Source: Corynebacterium senegalense
GTDB lineage: Bacteria; Actinomycetota; Actinomycetes; Mycobacteriales; Mycobacteriaceae
Reading direction: 5' to 3'
NCBI RefSeq assembly: GCF_900411315.1
Contig: NZ_LS990887.1
Coordinates: forward strand, 878,239-942,238
Length of the DNA stretch: 64,000 nt
Every line of letters starts with the position of its first letter. Positions within the stretch are counted from its first letter, which is position 1. Below are positions 39,043-47,772 of the stretch, one piece after another. The translations under genes and the position numbers were made by a program. Under the pieces are notes generated by a model, which was not told the DNA's origin, did not search any database, and saw nothing but the letters and a program-made list of their open reading frames with translations.

Positions 39043-40023
39043 TCACTCCTGCCCGTCCGGGTCCCGGCGGGCGCGCCGCGCGAGCGCCGCGCCGCGCAGC
39101 TTCAACCCGGCCCACAGCGCCCAGCGCAGCGGAGCCTGCCACCACCTCGGGTGGCGGTCCGCCTGGAAACGGTACGCGGAGGCGTGATGCGCGGGCACCG
39201 TGACACGCGAGTACCTGTCGGCGACGTGGCCCTGGTCGTGCGCGATCACCGAGCTCGGGCAGTAGACGTTCGTCCAGCCCGCGCGCGCGAGGCGGTCGCC
39301 GAGGTCGATGTCCTCCATGTACATGAAGTAGCGCTCGTCGAAGCCGCCGATGCGCTCGAAGGCGTCCCAGCGCACGAGCAGGCAGGCGCCGGAGAGCCAG
39401 CCCGCCACGCGCTGCGTGTCCATGTCGTCTCCCGCCTTGTACGCGGCGGAGAAAGGGTTGGCCGGCCAGACGTCGTAAAGCAGGGCGTGCCCGATGCCGG
39501 TGACGAGGCTGGGCACCTCGCGGGCGCTGGGGTACGCGGAGCCGTCGGCCTCCTCGATCCGCGGCCCCACGGCGCCGGCCTCCGGCAGCTGCCGGGCGCA
39601 CTCGAGCAGCTTGTCGACGCTGCCGGGCAGGAACCTGACGTCCGGGTTGGTCACGAGGAAGTACTCCCCGTCGATCTGCCCGGCCTCCCGCCTCGGCCGC
39701 AGCATCCGCACGGCCGCATTGATCGCGGCGCCGTAGCCGATGTTGCCCCCGGTCGGGTAGAACTCCACGTCCCCGCGCCGCGCGGCGATCTCCTCCGCCA
39801 CCCCGTCACGGGAGCCGTTGTCGGCGCACACCAGCAGGGTCGGCCCGGCCGTGGCCCCCTGAAGGGACTCGACCATCCGGCGCAGGTGCTCCCCCGGGGA
39901 ATACGTCACCGTGACCACCGCCAGGGGCGCCGCGCCCTCGCCGGCCCGACCCGCCGGGGCCGTCTGGTTTGCCTTTTCCACCTTTTCCACAATGCGCAAC
40001 AGCATACCCACGTCGGGCGACAT
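39043..40023 (-). CDS. wbbL: WbbL-like rhamnosyltransferase (GT2)
   Basis: 326 residues of glycosyltransferase family 2: VVTVTYSPGEHL, LLVCADNGSRDG, PTGGNIGYGAAINAAV, FLVTNPDVRF (DxD-like) and WLSGACLLVRWDAFERIGGFDERYFMYMEDIDLGDRL. WbbL adds rhamnose to GlcNAc-PP-decaprenol, forming the linker between peptidoglycan and arabinogalactan. Start ATG 40023 is preferred; ATG 40005 is possible. Divergent from the LCP gene 51 bp away, a logical pairing since LCP enzymes attach arabinogalactan to peptidoglycan. Confidence 0.9.
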   Translation of the reverse strand: MSPDVGMLLRIVEKVEKANQTAPAGRAGEGAAPLAVVTVTYSPGEHLRRMVESLQGATAGPTLLVCADNGSRDGVAEEIAARRGDVEFYPTGGNIGYGAAINAAVRMLRPRREAGQIDGEYFLVTNPDVRFLPGSVDKLLECARQLPEAGAVGPRIEEADGSAYPSAREVPSLVTGIGHALLYDVWPANPFSAAYKAGDDMDTQRVAGWLSGACLLVRWDAFERIGGFDERYFMYMEDIDLGDRLARAGWTNVYCPSSVIAHDQGHVADRYSRVTVPAHHASAYRFQADRHPRWWQAPLRWALWAGLKLRGAALARRARRDPDGQE

Positions 40024-40061
40024 TCCCGCTTCACGGCGCACGTTTTCGCGGGCGCATGTCG

Positions 40062-40067
40062 TATACT
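40062..40067 (+). promoter_or_regulatory. -10 box of LCP gene (leaderless)
   Basis: TATACT, a near-consensus -10, stands 7 nt before the GTG at 40075. Confidence 0.65.
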
Positions 40068-40074
40068 GCCACGC

Positions 40075-41658
40075 GTGAACGACAGCTACAGGCGTGCCCG
40101 CGACATCCAGGCGGCCCCCTCCCGTACGAGGGACATCACCCAGTCGGGCCATCCTGTAGTCAAAGGAATCCTCGCGATGACCTCCGCCGCCCTCATCGTC
40201 GTCTCGGGCGTGGGGCACTTCTCCGTCGGCCGTCTCGGCGGCTCCCTGTCCGCCTCGGAGCTCAACATCGGCAAGGACAGGAAGGAAGCCACCCTCGACG
40301 GCGCCGTGGACATCCTCCTCGTCGGCTCCGACTCGCGCACCGACGCCCAGGGCAACCCCCTCAGCGAGGAGGAGCTCGCGCGCCTCAACGCGGGCGTCTC
40401 CGACGGCGAGATCAACACCGACACCATCATGGTGATCCGCGTGCCCGCCGACGGCTCCCGCGCCACCGCCGCCTCCATCCCGCGCGACACCTACGTCCAC
40501 GACGACGAGTACGGCAACATGAAGATCAACGGCGTCTACGCGGCCTACGCCGGCGCCAAGCGCGAGGAGCTCAAGGCCCGCGGCATGGCGGACGGCGCGG
40601 CCCTCGAGCAGCAGGTCGCGCGCGCCGGCCAGGAGGGGCTGATCGACGCCGTGTCCAACCTCACGGGCGTGCAGGTGGACCACTTCGCGCAGGTGGGCCT
40701 GCTCGGCTTCGCCCTGCTCACCGACGCCGTCGGCGGTGTCGACGTGTGCCTCAACGAGGCCGTCAACGAGCCGCTCTCCGGCGCGAACTTCCCCGCCGGC
40801 CAGCAGACGCTCAACGGCGCGCAGGCGCTTTCCTTCGTCCGCCAGCGCCACGACCTGCCGCGCGGGGACCTCGACCGCATCGTGCGCCAGCAGGCCTACA
40901 TGGCCTCGCTGGTGCAGAAGATCCTCTCGGCCGGCACCCTGACCAACCCCGCCAAGCTGCGCGAGCTGTCCAACGCGGCCGGCCGCTCGGTAACGCTCGA
41001 CCAGGGCTGGGACATCGTCGGCTTCGCCCAGCAGATGTCGGGCCTCGCCGGGGGCAACGTCGAGTTCACCACCATCCCGGTGACTTCCGTCAACGGCACC
41101 GGCGACTACGGCGAGTCGATCGTCACGGTGGACATCCAGCAGGTGCACACCTTCATGGAGGACGTCGTCTCGCCGCAGCACGCCACGGGTCAGGGCGCCG
41201 GGGACGCGCCGCAGGACCAGCAGGGCGACCCGGGCGCCGGGCTCTCCGAGGCCGTGCGGGGCGTCGAGCTGTACATGCTCAACGCGGGCCAGTCCGCCGG
41301 GCTGGCGGCCGCCGTCGGGGGCCACCTCACGGAGCAGGGCGCCGACGTGGCCAACGTCTCCAACGCCGTGCCGGGCGTCTACAGCTTCTCCCAGGTCGTC
41401 GCCTTCAACCCGTCCGACCCCGCAGCCGTCGAGCTCGCCCAGGCCCTGGGCGGGCTGCCGATCACGGCCAACGAGGGCCTCGAGCCCACGAGCCTCATCG
41501 TGGTCGTGGCGGAGGACTACGCCGGGCCGCGCTCCGATTCCGCCGCCCACCAGCCCAGCGAGGACGAAACGGTGGGCACGCCGGGCGAGGACTTCGGCGC
41601 CGCCGAGGTCGGCCCGGTGATCAACGCGGGCGGCGACGGGCCCCGCTGCGTGAACTAG
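40075..41658 (+). CDS. LytR-CpsA-Psr family ligase with LytR_C domain
   Basis: 527 residues: short cytoplasmic start, one membrane segment (about 27-45), an LCP domain with DILLVGSDSRTDAQG, NTDTIMVIRV, ASIPRDTYV and MKINGVYAAYAG (phosphate-binding Asp/Arg residues), an Ala/Gly/Pro linker and a C-terminal LytR_C domain (VELYMLNAGQSAGLAAAVGGHL). LCP proteins transfer lipid-linked arabinogalactan onto peptidoglycan. The leaderless GTG is chosen over the longer open frame, which overlaps wbbL. C. glutamicum LcpA has the same layout. Confidence 0.92.
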   Translation: MNDSYRRARDIQAAPSRTRDITQSGHPVVKGILAMTSAALIVVSGVGHFSVGRLGGSLSASELNIGKDRKEATLDGAVDILLVGSDSRTDAQGNPLSEEELARLNAGVSDGEINTDTIMVIRVPADGSRATAASIPRDTYVHDDEYGNMKINGVYAAYAGAKREELKARGMADGAALEQQVARAGQEGLIDAVSNLTGVQVDHFAQVGLLGFALLTDAVGGVDVCLNEAVNEPLSGANFPAGQQTLNGAQALSFVRQRHDLPRGDLDRIVRQQAYMASLVQKILSAGTLTNPAKLRELSNAAGRSVTLDQGWDIVGFAQQMSGLAGGNVEFTTIPVTSVNGTGDYGESIVTVDIQQVHTFMEDVVSPQHATGQGAGDAPQDQQGDPGAGLSEAVRGVELYMLNAGQSAGLAAAVGGHLTEQGADVANVSNAVPGVYSFSQVVAFNPSDPAAVELAQALGGLPITANEGLEPTSLIVVVAEDYAGPRSDSAAHQPSEDETVGTPGEDFGAAEVGPVINAGGDGPRCVN

Positions 41659-41681
41659 CGCCGCGCCTATGATGGGCGCCC

Positions 41682-42353
41682 ATGAGTATGCTCTCCCCCC
41701 TGCTGGACACAAACCCCGCCAGCCCGCGGCTGACCGTCTACGACGAGGCCGCTGGCACGCGGATGGAGTTTTCCGCGCTCACCCTGGATAACTGGGCGAG
41801 CAAGGTGGCCAACATGCTCGACGGCGAGTTCGAGCTCTCCCCCGGCTCGCCCGTGCTTATCGACGTCCCCGTCTCGTGGCAGGCCGCTGTCGTCGCGCTC
41901 GGGGCGTACAACTCCTCGCGCCGGCCCGCCTTCGCGGGCGCCGACGCCTTCAAGGGCGAGCCGGAGGTCGTGTTCACCACCGCCGACAGGGCCGCGGAGT
42001 GGGAGGGCGCGGCGGACGTGGTGGTCGTCTCCTCCGACCCCTTCGGCCGCGGTGTCGTCGAGTCCGGCGGCGAGCTGCCGCTGGGGGCGGTCGACTTCGG
42101 GCCGACGGTGCGCTTTTACGGCGACGACTACTTCGGCACCACCGCGCAGCTGGCGCAGTGGGCGCGCCCGGGCGTGGAGCGCGGGCGCTACCACGTCGAG
42201 CCGTGGACGGACGCGGCGAGCTTCGAGGAGCGCGTGCTGGCGCCGCTGGCGGCGGACGGTTCCGTGGTCGTGGTGACGGGGCTCGCCTCCGCGGACCGGC
42301 TGCGCTCGATTCTCGAGGCGGAAAACGTGAGCCATTTTGCAACCGGCGGTTAA
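41682..42353 (+). CDS. TIGR03089 family protein
   Basis: 223 residues. It resembles the first part of an acyl-adenylate-forming enzyme (LTVYDEAAGTRMEFSALTLDNWASKVANML ... VLIDVPVSWQAAVVALGAYNSSRRPAFAG) but lacks the ATP-binding core, as known for the actinobacterial TIGR03089 family. ATG 41682 lies 8 nt after TATGAT (41668-41673), so likely leaderless; ATG 41688 is also possible. The stop codon sits inside an 18-bp palindrome. Function unknown. Confidence 0.8.
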   Translation: MSMLSPLLDTNPASPRLTVYDEAAGTRMEFSALTLDNWASKVANMLDGEFELSPGSPVLIDVPVSWQAAVVALGAYNSSRRPAFAGADAFKGEPEVVFTTADRAAEWEGAADVVVVSSDPFGRGVVESGGELPLGAVDFGPTVRFYGDDYFGTTAQLAQWARPGVERGRYHVEPWTDAASFEERVLAPLAADGSVVVVTGLASADRLRSILEAENVSHFATGG

Positions 42354-42360
42354 CCGCCGG
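42343..42360 (+). terminator. 18-bp palindrome over the TIGR03089-type stop codon
   Basis: CCGGCGGTTAACCGCCGG is perfectly symmetric and contains the stop TAA. It can fold as a 6-bp stem with a 6-nt loop; no U tract follows, so termination is only likely. Confidence 0.5.
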
Positions 42361-42493
42361 CCCTCCTGCCCGGTTGTGCCCGGCGCCACCCCCGCATAGG
42401 GGCAGACCCCCGATGTCCGGGTGCCATCCCGCACCCGGAAACTACCCCCAGAAACTACATTGAAGGCACCGAACATACTGAAAGGTGCTCACG

Positions 42494-43771
42494 ATGAACT
42501 TCACGGCAACCCGTAAGACCGGCGTGGTGCTCTGCGCGGCCGCGCTGGCAACCGCCTCCCTGACCGCCTGCTCCTCCGAATCTGAGTCGGGGTCGAGCTC
42601 CGCGTCGGGCTCCAGCTCCGCGGCCTCCTCCAGCGCCTCCGAGGGCGAGGGCCGCGGCCCGATCACCTTCGCGATGGGCCGCAACGACACCGACAAGATC
42701 ATCCCGATCATCGAGAAGTGGAACGCCGAGCACCCGGACGAGAAGGTCACCCTCTCCGAGCTCGCCGGCGAGGCCGACGACCAGCGCGACACCCTCGTGC
42801 AGTCCCTCCAGGCGGGCAACGCCGACTACGACGTCATGGCGCTCGACGTCGTGTGGACCGCCGACTTCGCCGCCAACCAGTGGCTCGAGCCGCTCGAGGG
42901 CGACTACAAGGTGGACACCTCGGGCCTCCTGCCGGCGACGGTCGAGTCCGCCACCTACGGTGGCAAGCTCTACGCCCTGCCGCAGAACACCAACGGCCAG
43001 CTGCTGTTCCGCAACACCGACGAGGTCGCCTCCGCGCCCGACACCTTCGAGGACATCAAGGCCGCCTGCGAGTCCGTCACCAAGGACTGCCTCACCACCC
43101 AGCTCAAGCAGTACGAGGGCCTGACCGTGAACACCCTGGGCTTCATCAACGGCTGGGGCGGCGAGGTCCTCGACGACAACGGCGAGCCCACCGTCGAGTC
43201 CGACGAGGCCAAGGCGGGCCTGCAGGCGCTTGTCGACGCCTACGCCGAGGGCACCATCGCCAAGGCGTCCACCGCCGCCACCGAGGAGGAGACGAACCTC
43301 GCCTTCACCGAAGGCAACACCGCCTTCGCCATCAACTGGCCGTACATGTACGCCAACGCGAAGGAGGCGGGCATCAACTTCGAGGTCCAGCCGCTCGTGG
43401 GCAAGGACGGCGTGGGCGTGTCCACCCTCGGCGGCTACAACAACGGCATCAACGTCAACTCCGAGAAGAAGCAGACCGCCAAGGACTTCATCGAGTTCAT
43501 CATCTCCGAGGACAACCAGCGCTCCTTCGCCGCCGAGTCCTTCCCGCCGGTGCTCGCCTCCATCTACGACGACGAGGCCCTCATCAAGGAGCACCCGTAC
43601 CTGCCGGCCCTGAAGCAGTCCCTCGAGAACGCGAAGCCGCGCCCGGTTTCCCCGTTCTACCCGGCGATCTCCAAGGCCATCCAGGACAACTCCTACGCCG
43701 CGCTGACCGCGGGCAAGAGCGTCGATGACGCCACCCGCGACATGGCGGCCGCTATCAACCAGGCCTCCTAG
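42494..43771 (+). CDS. tusE: ABC sugar importer, substrate-binding lipoprotein (TusE/LpqY type)
   Basis: 425 residues. Lipoprotein signal with lipobox LTAC (Cys about 27), a Ser-rich linker of about 30 residues, then a family 1 solute-binding fold (GPITFAMGRNDTDKIIPIIEKWNAEHP, YGGKLYALPQNTNGQLLFRNTD, GNTAFAINWPYMYANAKEAG). By position and companions it matches TusE of the C. glutamicum trehalose importer and LpqY of mycobacteria; the substrate is inferred. ATG 42494 with AAAGG upstream. Upstream sequence has TACATT (42456-42461) and GAAACTAC repeated at 42438 and 42451. A hairpin separates it from the permease genes. Confidence 0.82.
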   Translation: MNFTATRKTGVVLCAAALATASLTACSSESESGSSSASGSSSAASSSASEGEGRGPITFAMGRNDTDKIIPIIEKWNAEHPDEKVTLSELAGEADDQRDTLVQSLQAGNADYDVMALDVVWTADFAANQWLEPLEGDYKVDTSGLLPATVESATYGGKLYALPQNTNGQLLFRNTDEVASAPDTFEDIKAACESVTKDCLTTQLKQYEGLTVNTLGFINGWGGEVLDDNGEPTVESDEAKAGLQALVDAYAEGTIAKASTAATEEETNLAFTEGNTAFAINWPYMYANAKEAGINFEVQPLVGKDGVGVSTLGGYNNGINVNSEKKQTAKDFIEFIISEDNQRSFAAESFPPVLASIYDDEALIKEHPYLPALKQSLENAKPRPVSPFYPAISKAIQDNSYAALTAGKSVDDATRDMAAAINQAS

Positions 43772-43800
43772 CCGTACTGACCGGCGAGGTCGACAGCCGA

Positions 43801-43833
43801 CGCCCGCACCCGAATTCCGCGGTGCGGGCGTTT
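43801..43833 (+). terminator. Intra-operon hairpin between tusE and tusF
   Basis: Perfect 10-bp stem CGCCCGCACC / GGTGCGGGCG followed by TTTCG. Placed 30 bp after the binding-protein gene, it probably lowers read-through so that the binding protein is made in excess over the permeases. Confidence 0.75.
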
Positions 43834-43888
43834 CGCGCGCTGTGGCCCGCTACACTCCCTACCATCACCCGCACACCGTGAGGAGCAC

Positions 43889-44884
43889 ATGACTACCGCG
43901 ACCAGGAAGCAGCGCGACACCGGCAAGGCTGCCGGGCTCGTCGCCCCGGCGCTCATCGTCCTCGCCACCGTCATCGGATACCCCATCGTCCGGGCGGTCT
44001 GGCTGTCCTTCCAGGGCAACCGCCGCCTCGACCCGAAAACGGGCGTGTTCACGGACGGCGGCTTCGCCGGGCTGGAGAACTACCTGTACTGGATCAACAA
44101 CCGGTGCATGTCCCCCTCCGGCGTCGTCGGCGCCTGCCCGCCCGGCGTGCTGGCCACCGACTTCTGGCCGGCGGTGCGCATCACCCTGTTCTTCACGGTG
44201 GTCACCGTCGCCCTGGAGACCATCCTGGGCATGACCATGGCGATGGTGATGAACACGGAGATGCGCGGGCGCGCCCTCATCCGCGCCGCGGTGCTCATCC
44301 CCTGGGCCATCCCGACCGCGGTGACGGCGAAGCTGTGGCAATTCATGTTCGCCCCGGCGGGCATCGTCAACTCCCTGCTCGGCACCGACATCGCCTGGAC
44401 CACGGACCCGTGGGCGGCCCGCGGCGCCGTCATCATCGCCGACGTGTGGAAGACCGCCCCGTTCATGGCGCTGCTCATCCTGGCGGGGCTGCAGATGATC
44501 CCGAAGGACGTCTACGAGGCCGCCCGTGTCGACGGGGCGAGCCGCTGGCAGCAGTTCACCCGCATCACCATGCCGCTCGTGCGCCCCGCGCTCATGGTGG
44601 CGGTGCTCTTCCGCACCCTCGACGCGCTGCGCATGTACGACCTGCCGGTGATCATGATCTCCGGGTCGTCCAACTCGCCCACCGCGACGATTTCCCAGCT
44701 GGTCGTGGAGGACATGCGCCAGGGCAACTTCAATTCCGCCTCCGCCCTGTCCACCCTGATCTTCCTGCTCATCTTTGCGGTGGCGTTCATCATGATCCGC
44801 TTCCTCGGCGCGGACGTCGGGGGCGCGGACAGGCCGAAGAGGCGGTTGTTCGGGCGTCGTGAAGCGAAGGAGGCCGTGCGATGA
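43889..44884 (+). CDS. tusF: ABC sugar importer permease (TusF/SugA type)
   Basis: 331 residues, MalF-like with about six membrane segments. The EAA loop that meets the ATPase is visible as YEAARVDGASRWQQFTRITMPLVRP. GAGGAG precedes ATG 43889. Overlaps tusG by 4 bp (ATGA). A C-terminal basic tail (RPKRRLFGRREAKEAVR) is cytoplasmic. Confidence 0.88.
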   Translation: MTTATRKQRDTGKAAGLVAPALIVLATVIGYPIVRAVWLSFQGNRRLDPKTGVFTDGGFAGLENYLYWINNRCMSPSGVVGACPPGVLATDFWPAVRITLFFTVVTVALETILGMTMAMVMNTEMRGRALIRAAVLIPWAIPTAVTAKLWQFMFAPAGIVNSLLGTDIAWTTDPWAARGAVIIADVWKTAPFMALLILAGLQMIPKDVYEAARVDGASRWQQFTRITMPLVRPALMVAVLFRTLDALRMYDLPVIMISGSSNSPTATISQLVVEDMRQGNFNSASALSTLIFLLIFAVAFIMIRFLGADVGGADRPKRRLFGRREAKEAVR

Positions 44885-45702
44885 AAAAGATCGGGCACTA
44901 CGTCGGCGTCGTGTTCATCATGTTCTGGGGGCTCGCCCCCTTCTACTGGATGCTCATCACCGCGCTGCGGGACTCCTCCCACACCTTCGACACCACCCCC
45001 TGGCCCACCCACGTCACGCTGGACAACTTCCGCGACGCGCTGGCCACGGACAAGGGCAACGACTTCCTCGGGGCGATCGGCAACTCGCTGATCATCTCCC
45101 TGTCCACCACCGCGCTCGCCGTGCTCGTGGGCGTGTTCACCGCCTACGCCATTGCCCGGCTGGACTTCCCCGGCAAGGGCATCATCACGGGCATCATCCT
45201 CGCCGCGTCGATGTTCCCCGGTATCGCGCTGGTCACCCCCCTGTTCCAGCTCTTCGGTGACCTCGGGTGGATCGGCACCTACCGGGCGATGATCATCCCG
45301 AACATCTCGTTTGCGCTGCCGCTGACGATCTACACCCTCATCTCATTCTTCCAGCAGCTGCCCTGGGACCTCGAGGAGGCCGCGCGCGTCGACGGCGCCT
45401 CGCGGGGCCAGGCCTTCCGCCTCGTGCTGCTGCCCCTGGCCGCGCCCGCGATCTTCACTACCGCGATCCTCGCGTTCATCACCACCTGGAACGAGTTCAT
45501 GCTCGCCCGCCAGCTCTCCACCACCGCCACCGAGCCGGTCACCGTCGCCATCGCCCGCTTCTCCGGGCCGAGCGCCTTCGAGTACCCCTACGCCGCGATC
45601 ATGGCGGCGGGCTCCCTGGTGACGGTCCCGCTGATCATCATGGTGCTCGTCTTCCAGCGCCGCATCGTCTCGGGCCTGACCGCCGGCGGTGTGAAGGGCT
45701 GA
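44881..45702 (+). CDS. tusG: ABC sugar importer permease (TusG/SugB type)
   Basis: 273 residues, MalG-like with six membrane segments. EAA loop LEEAARVDGASRGQAFRLVLLPLAAPAI. Ends with RRIVSGLTAGGVKG, the usual end of this permease class. Coupled to tusF by ATGA and to the rhodanese gene by TGATG. No ATP-binding subunit gene follows; a MsiK-type ATPase encoded elsewhere must drive it. Confidence 0.88.
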   Translation: MKKIGHYVGVVFIMFWGLAPFYWMLITALRDSSHTFDTTPWPTHVTLDNFRDALATDKGNDFLGAIGNSLIISLSTTALAVLVGVFTAYAIARLDFPGKGIITGIILAASMFPGIALVTPLFQLFGDLGWIGTYRAMIIPNISFALPLTIYTLISFFQQLPWDLEEAARVDGASRGQAFRLVLLPLAAPAIFTTAILAFITTWNEFMLARQLSTTATEPVTVAIARFSGPSAFEYPYAAIMAAGSLVTVPLIIMVLVFQRRIVSGLTAGGVKG

Positions 45703-46106
45703 TGCGCGGCTCGCTCGGCCTGCTCGCGGAGGCGCGCGCCAGCATCACCCGCCTCACGCCGCGCGGGGCCCTCGAGGCCCTCACCTCCGGGGCACTGCTT
45801 GTCGACGTCCGCACCGCCGCCCACCGCGCCAGCGGCGGCGACATTCCGGGGGCGATCGTCATCGACCTCACCGTCCTGCCCTGGCGCCTCGACCCCACCT
45901 TCGAATGGCGCATCCCCGAGGCGGTGTCGTGGACCCAGCCCTGGGTGCTGATCTGCCGCCACGGCTACTCCTCCTCGGTGGCGGCCCACCAGCTGCAGCG
46001 CATGGGCCTGGAAAACGTCGCGGACGTCGACGGTGGCTTCGAGGCCTGGCTCGCGGAGGGGCTGCCCGTGGCGGGGCCGGGCTACGTGGCCGACGTGCGG
46101 GAGTGA
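45702..46106 (+). CDS. Rhodanese-like domain protein
   Basis: A 134-residue single rhodanese domain: ALLVDVRTAAHRASGGDIPGAIVIDLTVLPWRLDP, then the active-site loop ICRHGYSSS with its cysteine and arginine, and NVADVDGGFEAWLAEGLPV at the end. It should move sulfane sulfur or serve as a thiosulfate/phosphate-binding module. ATG 45702 overlaps the tusG stop by one base. Confidence 0.88.
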   Translation: MRGSLGLLAEARASITRLTPRGALEALTSGALLVDVRTAAHRASGGDIPGAIVIDLTVLPWRLDPTFEWRIPEAVSWTQPWVLICRHGYSSSVAAHQLQRMGLENVADVDGGFEAWLAEGLPVAGPGYVADVRE

Positions 46107-46143
46107 GCCGCGCCGCGCCGCAGCGGGCCTAGACTACAACCCC

Positions 46144-46347
46144 GTGGACACACGCAAGGACCTGCTCTGGCAGACGCTGATCGGCTTCGTCGGATTCTTC
46201 GCCGCGCTGGCGCTGATCCAGGCGGTGCTCAACCTGTTTCGCCCGGAGCCGGCGATCTGGCCGGGTCTCCTGGCGGGCGCGCTCGTGCTGGCCACGTGGT
46301 GGCTGGTGCGGAGGTGGCGGCGCTGGCGCTCCGGCGCCTCTGGCTGA
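46144..46347 (+). CDS. Small two-TM membrane protein
   Basis: 67 residues: TM1 LIGFVGFFAALALIQAVLNLF, TM2 IWPGLLAGALVLATWWLV, then a basic tail RRWRRWRSGASG. GTG 46144 lies 8 nt after TAGACT (46130-46135), so leaderless. No family recognised. Confidence 0.65.
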   Translation: MDTRKDLLWQTLIGFVGFFAALALIQAVLNLFRPEPAIWPGLLAGALVLATWWLVRRWRRWRSGASG

Positions 46348-46371
46348 GGCCCACTGTGGGAGGGGGCGTGC

Positions 46372-46716
46372 CTACCACCCCAGCTCGACGCTGTCGGGGT
46401 GGAACCTCCCGAAGGGCACGGTGGAGGCCATCGTCCGGGCCGCCTGCAGGTTGGGTTCCTCCCACGGCCAGAGCGCGGCGGAGCCGTCCGCCTCGCCGAC
46501 ATCGAAGTCGCGCGCCATCGCGTCCAGGTTGGCGAACCACGCGTCTTCCTCGTAGCTTCCGTCCAGGCCCATGAGGAATCGTGCCCTCTCGACGCACTCG
46601 TCGAGCAGCTCATCCACCCGCCGGTCCACCTCGCGTTGGAGCTGCTCGAAATCGTAGGCGTGACCTGCGCAGAGTTCCCTTTGCCACAGGTATTCGGAGT
46701 CAACGTGGCTCAGCAT
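46372..46716 (-). CDS. Hypothetical protein, 114 residues
   Basis: Starts MLSHVDSEYLWQRELCAGHAYDFEQLQREVDRRVDELLDECVERARFLMG and ends FGRFHPDSVELGW. Soluble, acidic, probably helical; not recognised. ATG 46716 lies 7 nt after TATTAT (46729-46724), a near-consensus -10, so the ATG at 46725 inside that box is rejected. The surrounding 46715-46745 is AT-rich compared with its neighbours. Confidence 0.65.
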   Translation of the reverse strand: MLSHVDSEYLWQRELCAGHAYDFEQLQREVDRRVDELLDECVERARFLMGLDGSYEEDAWFANLDAMARDFDVGEADGSAALWPWEEPNLQAARTMASTVPFGRFHPDSVELGW

Positions 46717-46723
46717 GGTTGAC

Positions 46724-46729
46724 ATAATA
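46724..46729 (-). promoter_or_regulatory. -10 box of 114-residue protein gene (leaderless)
   Basis: TATTAT on the minus strand, 7 nt before ATG 46716. Confidence 0.6.
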
Positions 46730-46791
46730 TGAATTCCCGCGACGCGGGCAACCAGCAAAGCGAACACGCGTGCGCCCGTCAGTCCGGATTC

Positions 46792-47277
46792 TCAGCCGGA
46801 AGGCCGGCCACCCCGCAGCCGCCACGCCAACCGACGCCACACCACCCGCGCCGCCGAGTGCGGCAGCGCCACCACCTCGCGCGCGTAGTTCCTCAGCCTC
46901 GACCGCCCCGGCGTGGGCGCGCCGGTCACCTCGACGGGGATGCCCAGGTGCCACGCCCACACCCGGGTGCGCGCGACGTGGAAGCCGTTGGTCACTACGG
47001 TCAGGTACGCCGCGTCCGGGAAGAGCTGGCGGGTCTTCTCCAAGTTCTCGTTGGTGGAGTTCGCGTCGGGCTCCAGCGTGATCGCGGAGCGCGGCACGCC
47101 GCGGCCGGTGAGCCAGGCGGCCATCGCGCCGGCCTCCTCGAATCCGCTCACCGCCAGCGGGCGCTGCGGATTGTCCTGCCACAGCGAAAGGGCCGTCGAT
47201 AAGCGTGCCTCGAGCATGCGGGAGGGGCGCCCGTCGATGACGCGGGCGCCGAGGACCAGGATGGGCTCGCTACTCAC
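46792..47277 (-). CDS. YdcF/DUF218 family protein
   Basis: 161 residues with the DUF218 layout: [67 protein letters not shown] and [26 protein letters not shown]. The family is linked to envelope polymer homeostasis (ElyC, SanA). No membrane segment here, unlike SanA. GTG 47277 overlaps the purE stop by 8 bp (GTGAGTAG), so it is the last gene of the purK operon. Confidence 0.85.
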   Translation of the reverse strand: MSSEPILVLGARVIDGRPSRMLEARLSTALSLWQDNPQRPLAVSGFEEAGAMAAWLTGRGVPRSAITLEPDANSTNENLEKTRQLFPDAAYLTVVTNGFHVARTRVWAWHLGIPVEVTGAPTPGRSRLRNYAREVVALPHSAARVVWRRLAWRLRGGRPSG

Positions 47278-47770
47278 CCATCAACCGGGTGCGCAGGGCC
47301 TCGTCCTTGCGCTCCACCTCAGCGGCCATGTTCGCCTGGTAGGCGGCCATCTTCTGCAGCACGGCCGGGTCCGAGGCTCCGATGATGCGGGCGGCGAGCA
47401 GGCCGGCGTTCTTCGCTCCTCCGATGGAGACGGTGGCCACGGGAACCCCGCCCGGCATCTGCACGATGGAGAGCAGGGAGTCGAGGCCGTCGAGGTCCTT
47501 CAGCGCGCGGGGGATCCCGATGACCGGCAGCGGCGTGGCCGCCGCGACCATGCCCGGCAGGTGCGCGGCGCCGCCGGCGCAGGCGATGATGACCTTCAGG
47601 CCCCGCTCGTGGGCGCCCTTGGCGTAGGCGAGCATCTTCTCCGGGGTGCGGTGGGCGGAGACGACGCCGACTTCGAAGGGCAGGCCGAACTCGGCGAGCA
47701 CCTCGGCGGCCGGGGCGACGGTGTCCCAGTCGGAATCGGAGCCCATGATCAGGCCGACAATCGGCTGCAT
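47270..47770 (-). CDS. purE: N5-carboxyaminoimidazole ribonucleotide mutase
   Basis: 166 residues, class I Pur[11 protein letters not shown] binds phosphate, SAHRTPEKM contains the catalytic His, and [13 protein letters not shown] and [13 protein letters not shown] follow. Converts N5-CAIR to CAIR in purine synthesis. ATG 47770 is preferred since GGAAG stands 5 nt before it; ATG 47782 overlaps purK. Coupled to purK. Confidence 0.95.
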   Translation of the reverse strand: MQPIVGLIMGSDSDWDTVAPAAEVLAEFGLPFEVGVVSAHRTPEKMLAYAKGAHERGLKVIIACAGGAAHLPGMVAAATPLPVIGIPRALKDLDGLDSLLSIVQMPGGVPVATVSIGGAKNAGLLAARIIGASDPAVLQKMAAYQANMAAEVERKDEALRTRLMGE

Positions 47771-47772
47771 TG

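Noticed and set aside
39151..41658. 835-codon version of the LCP protein
   Set aside because: The first 308 codons overlap wbbL in antisense; the leaderless GTG 40075 gives the normal LCP layout.
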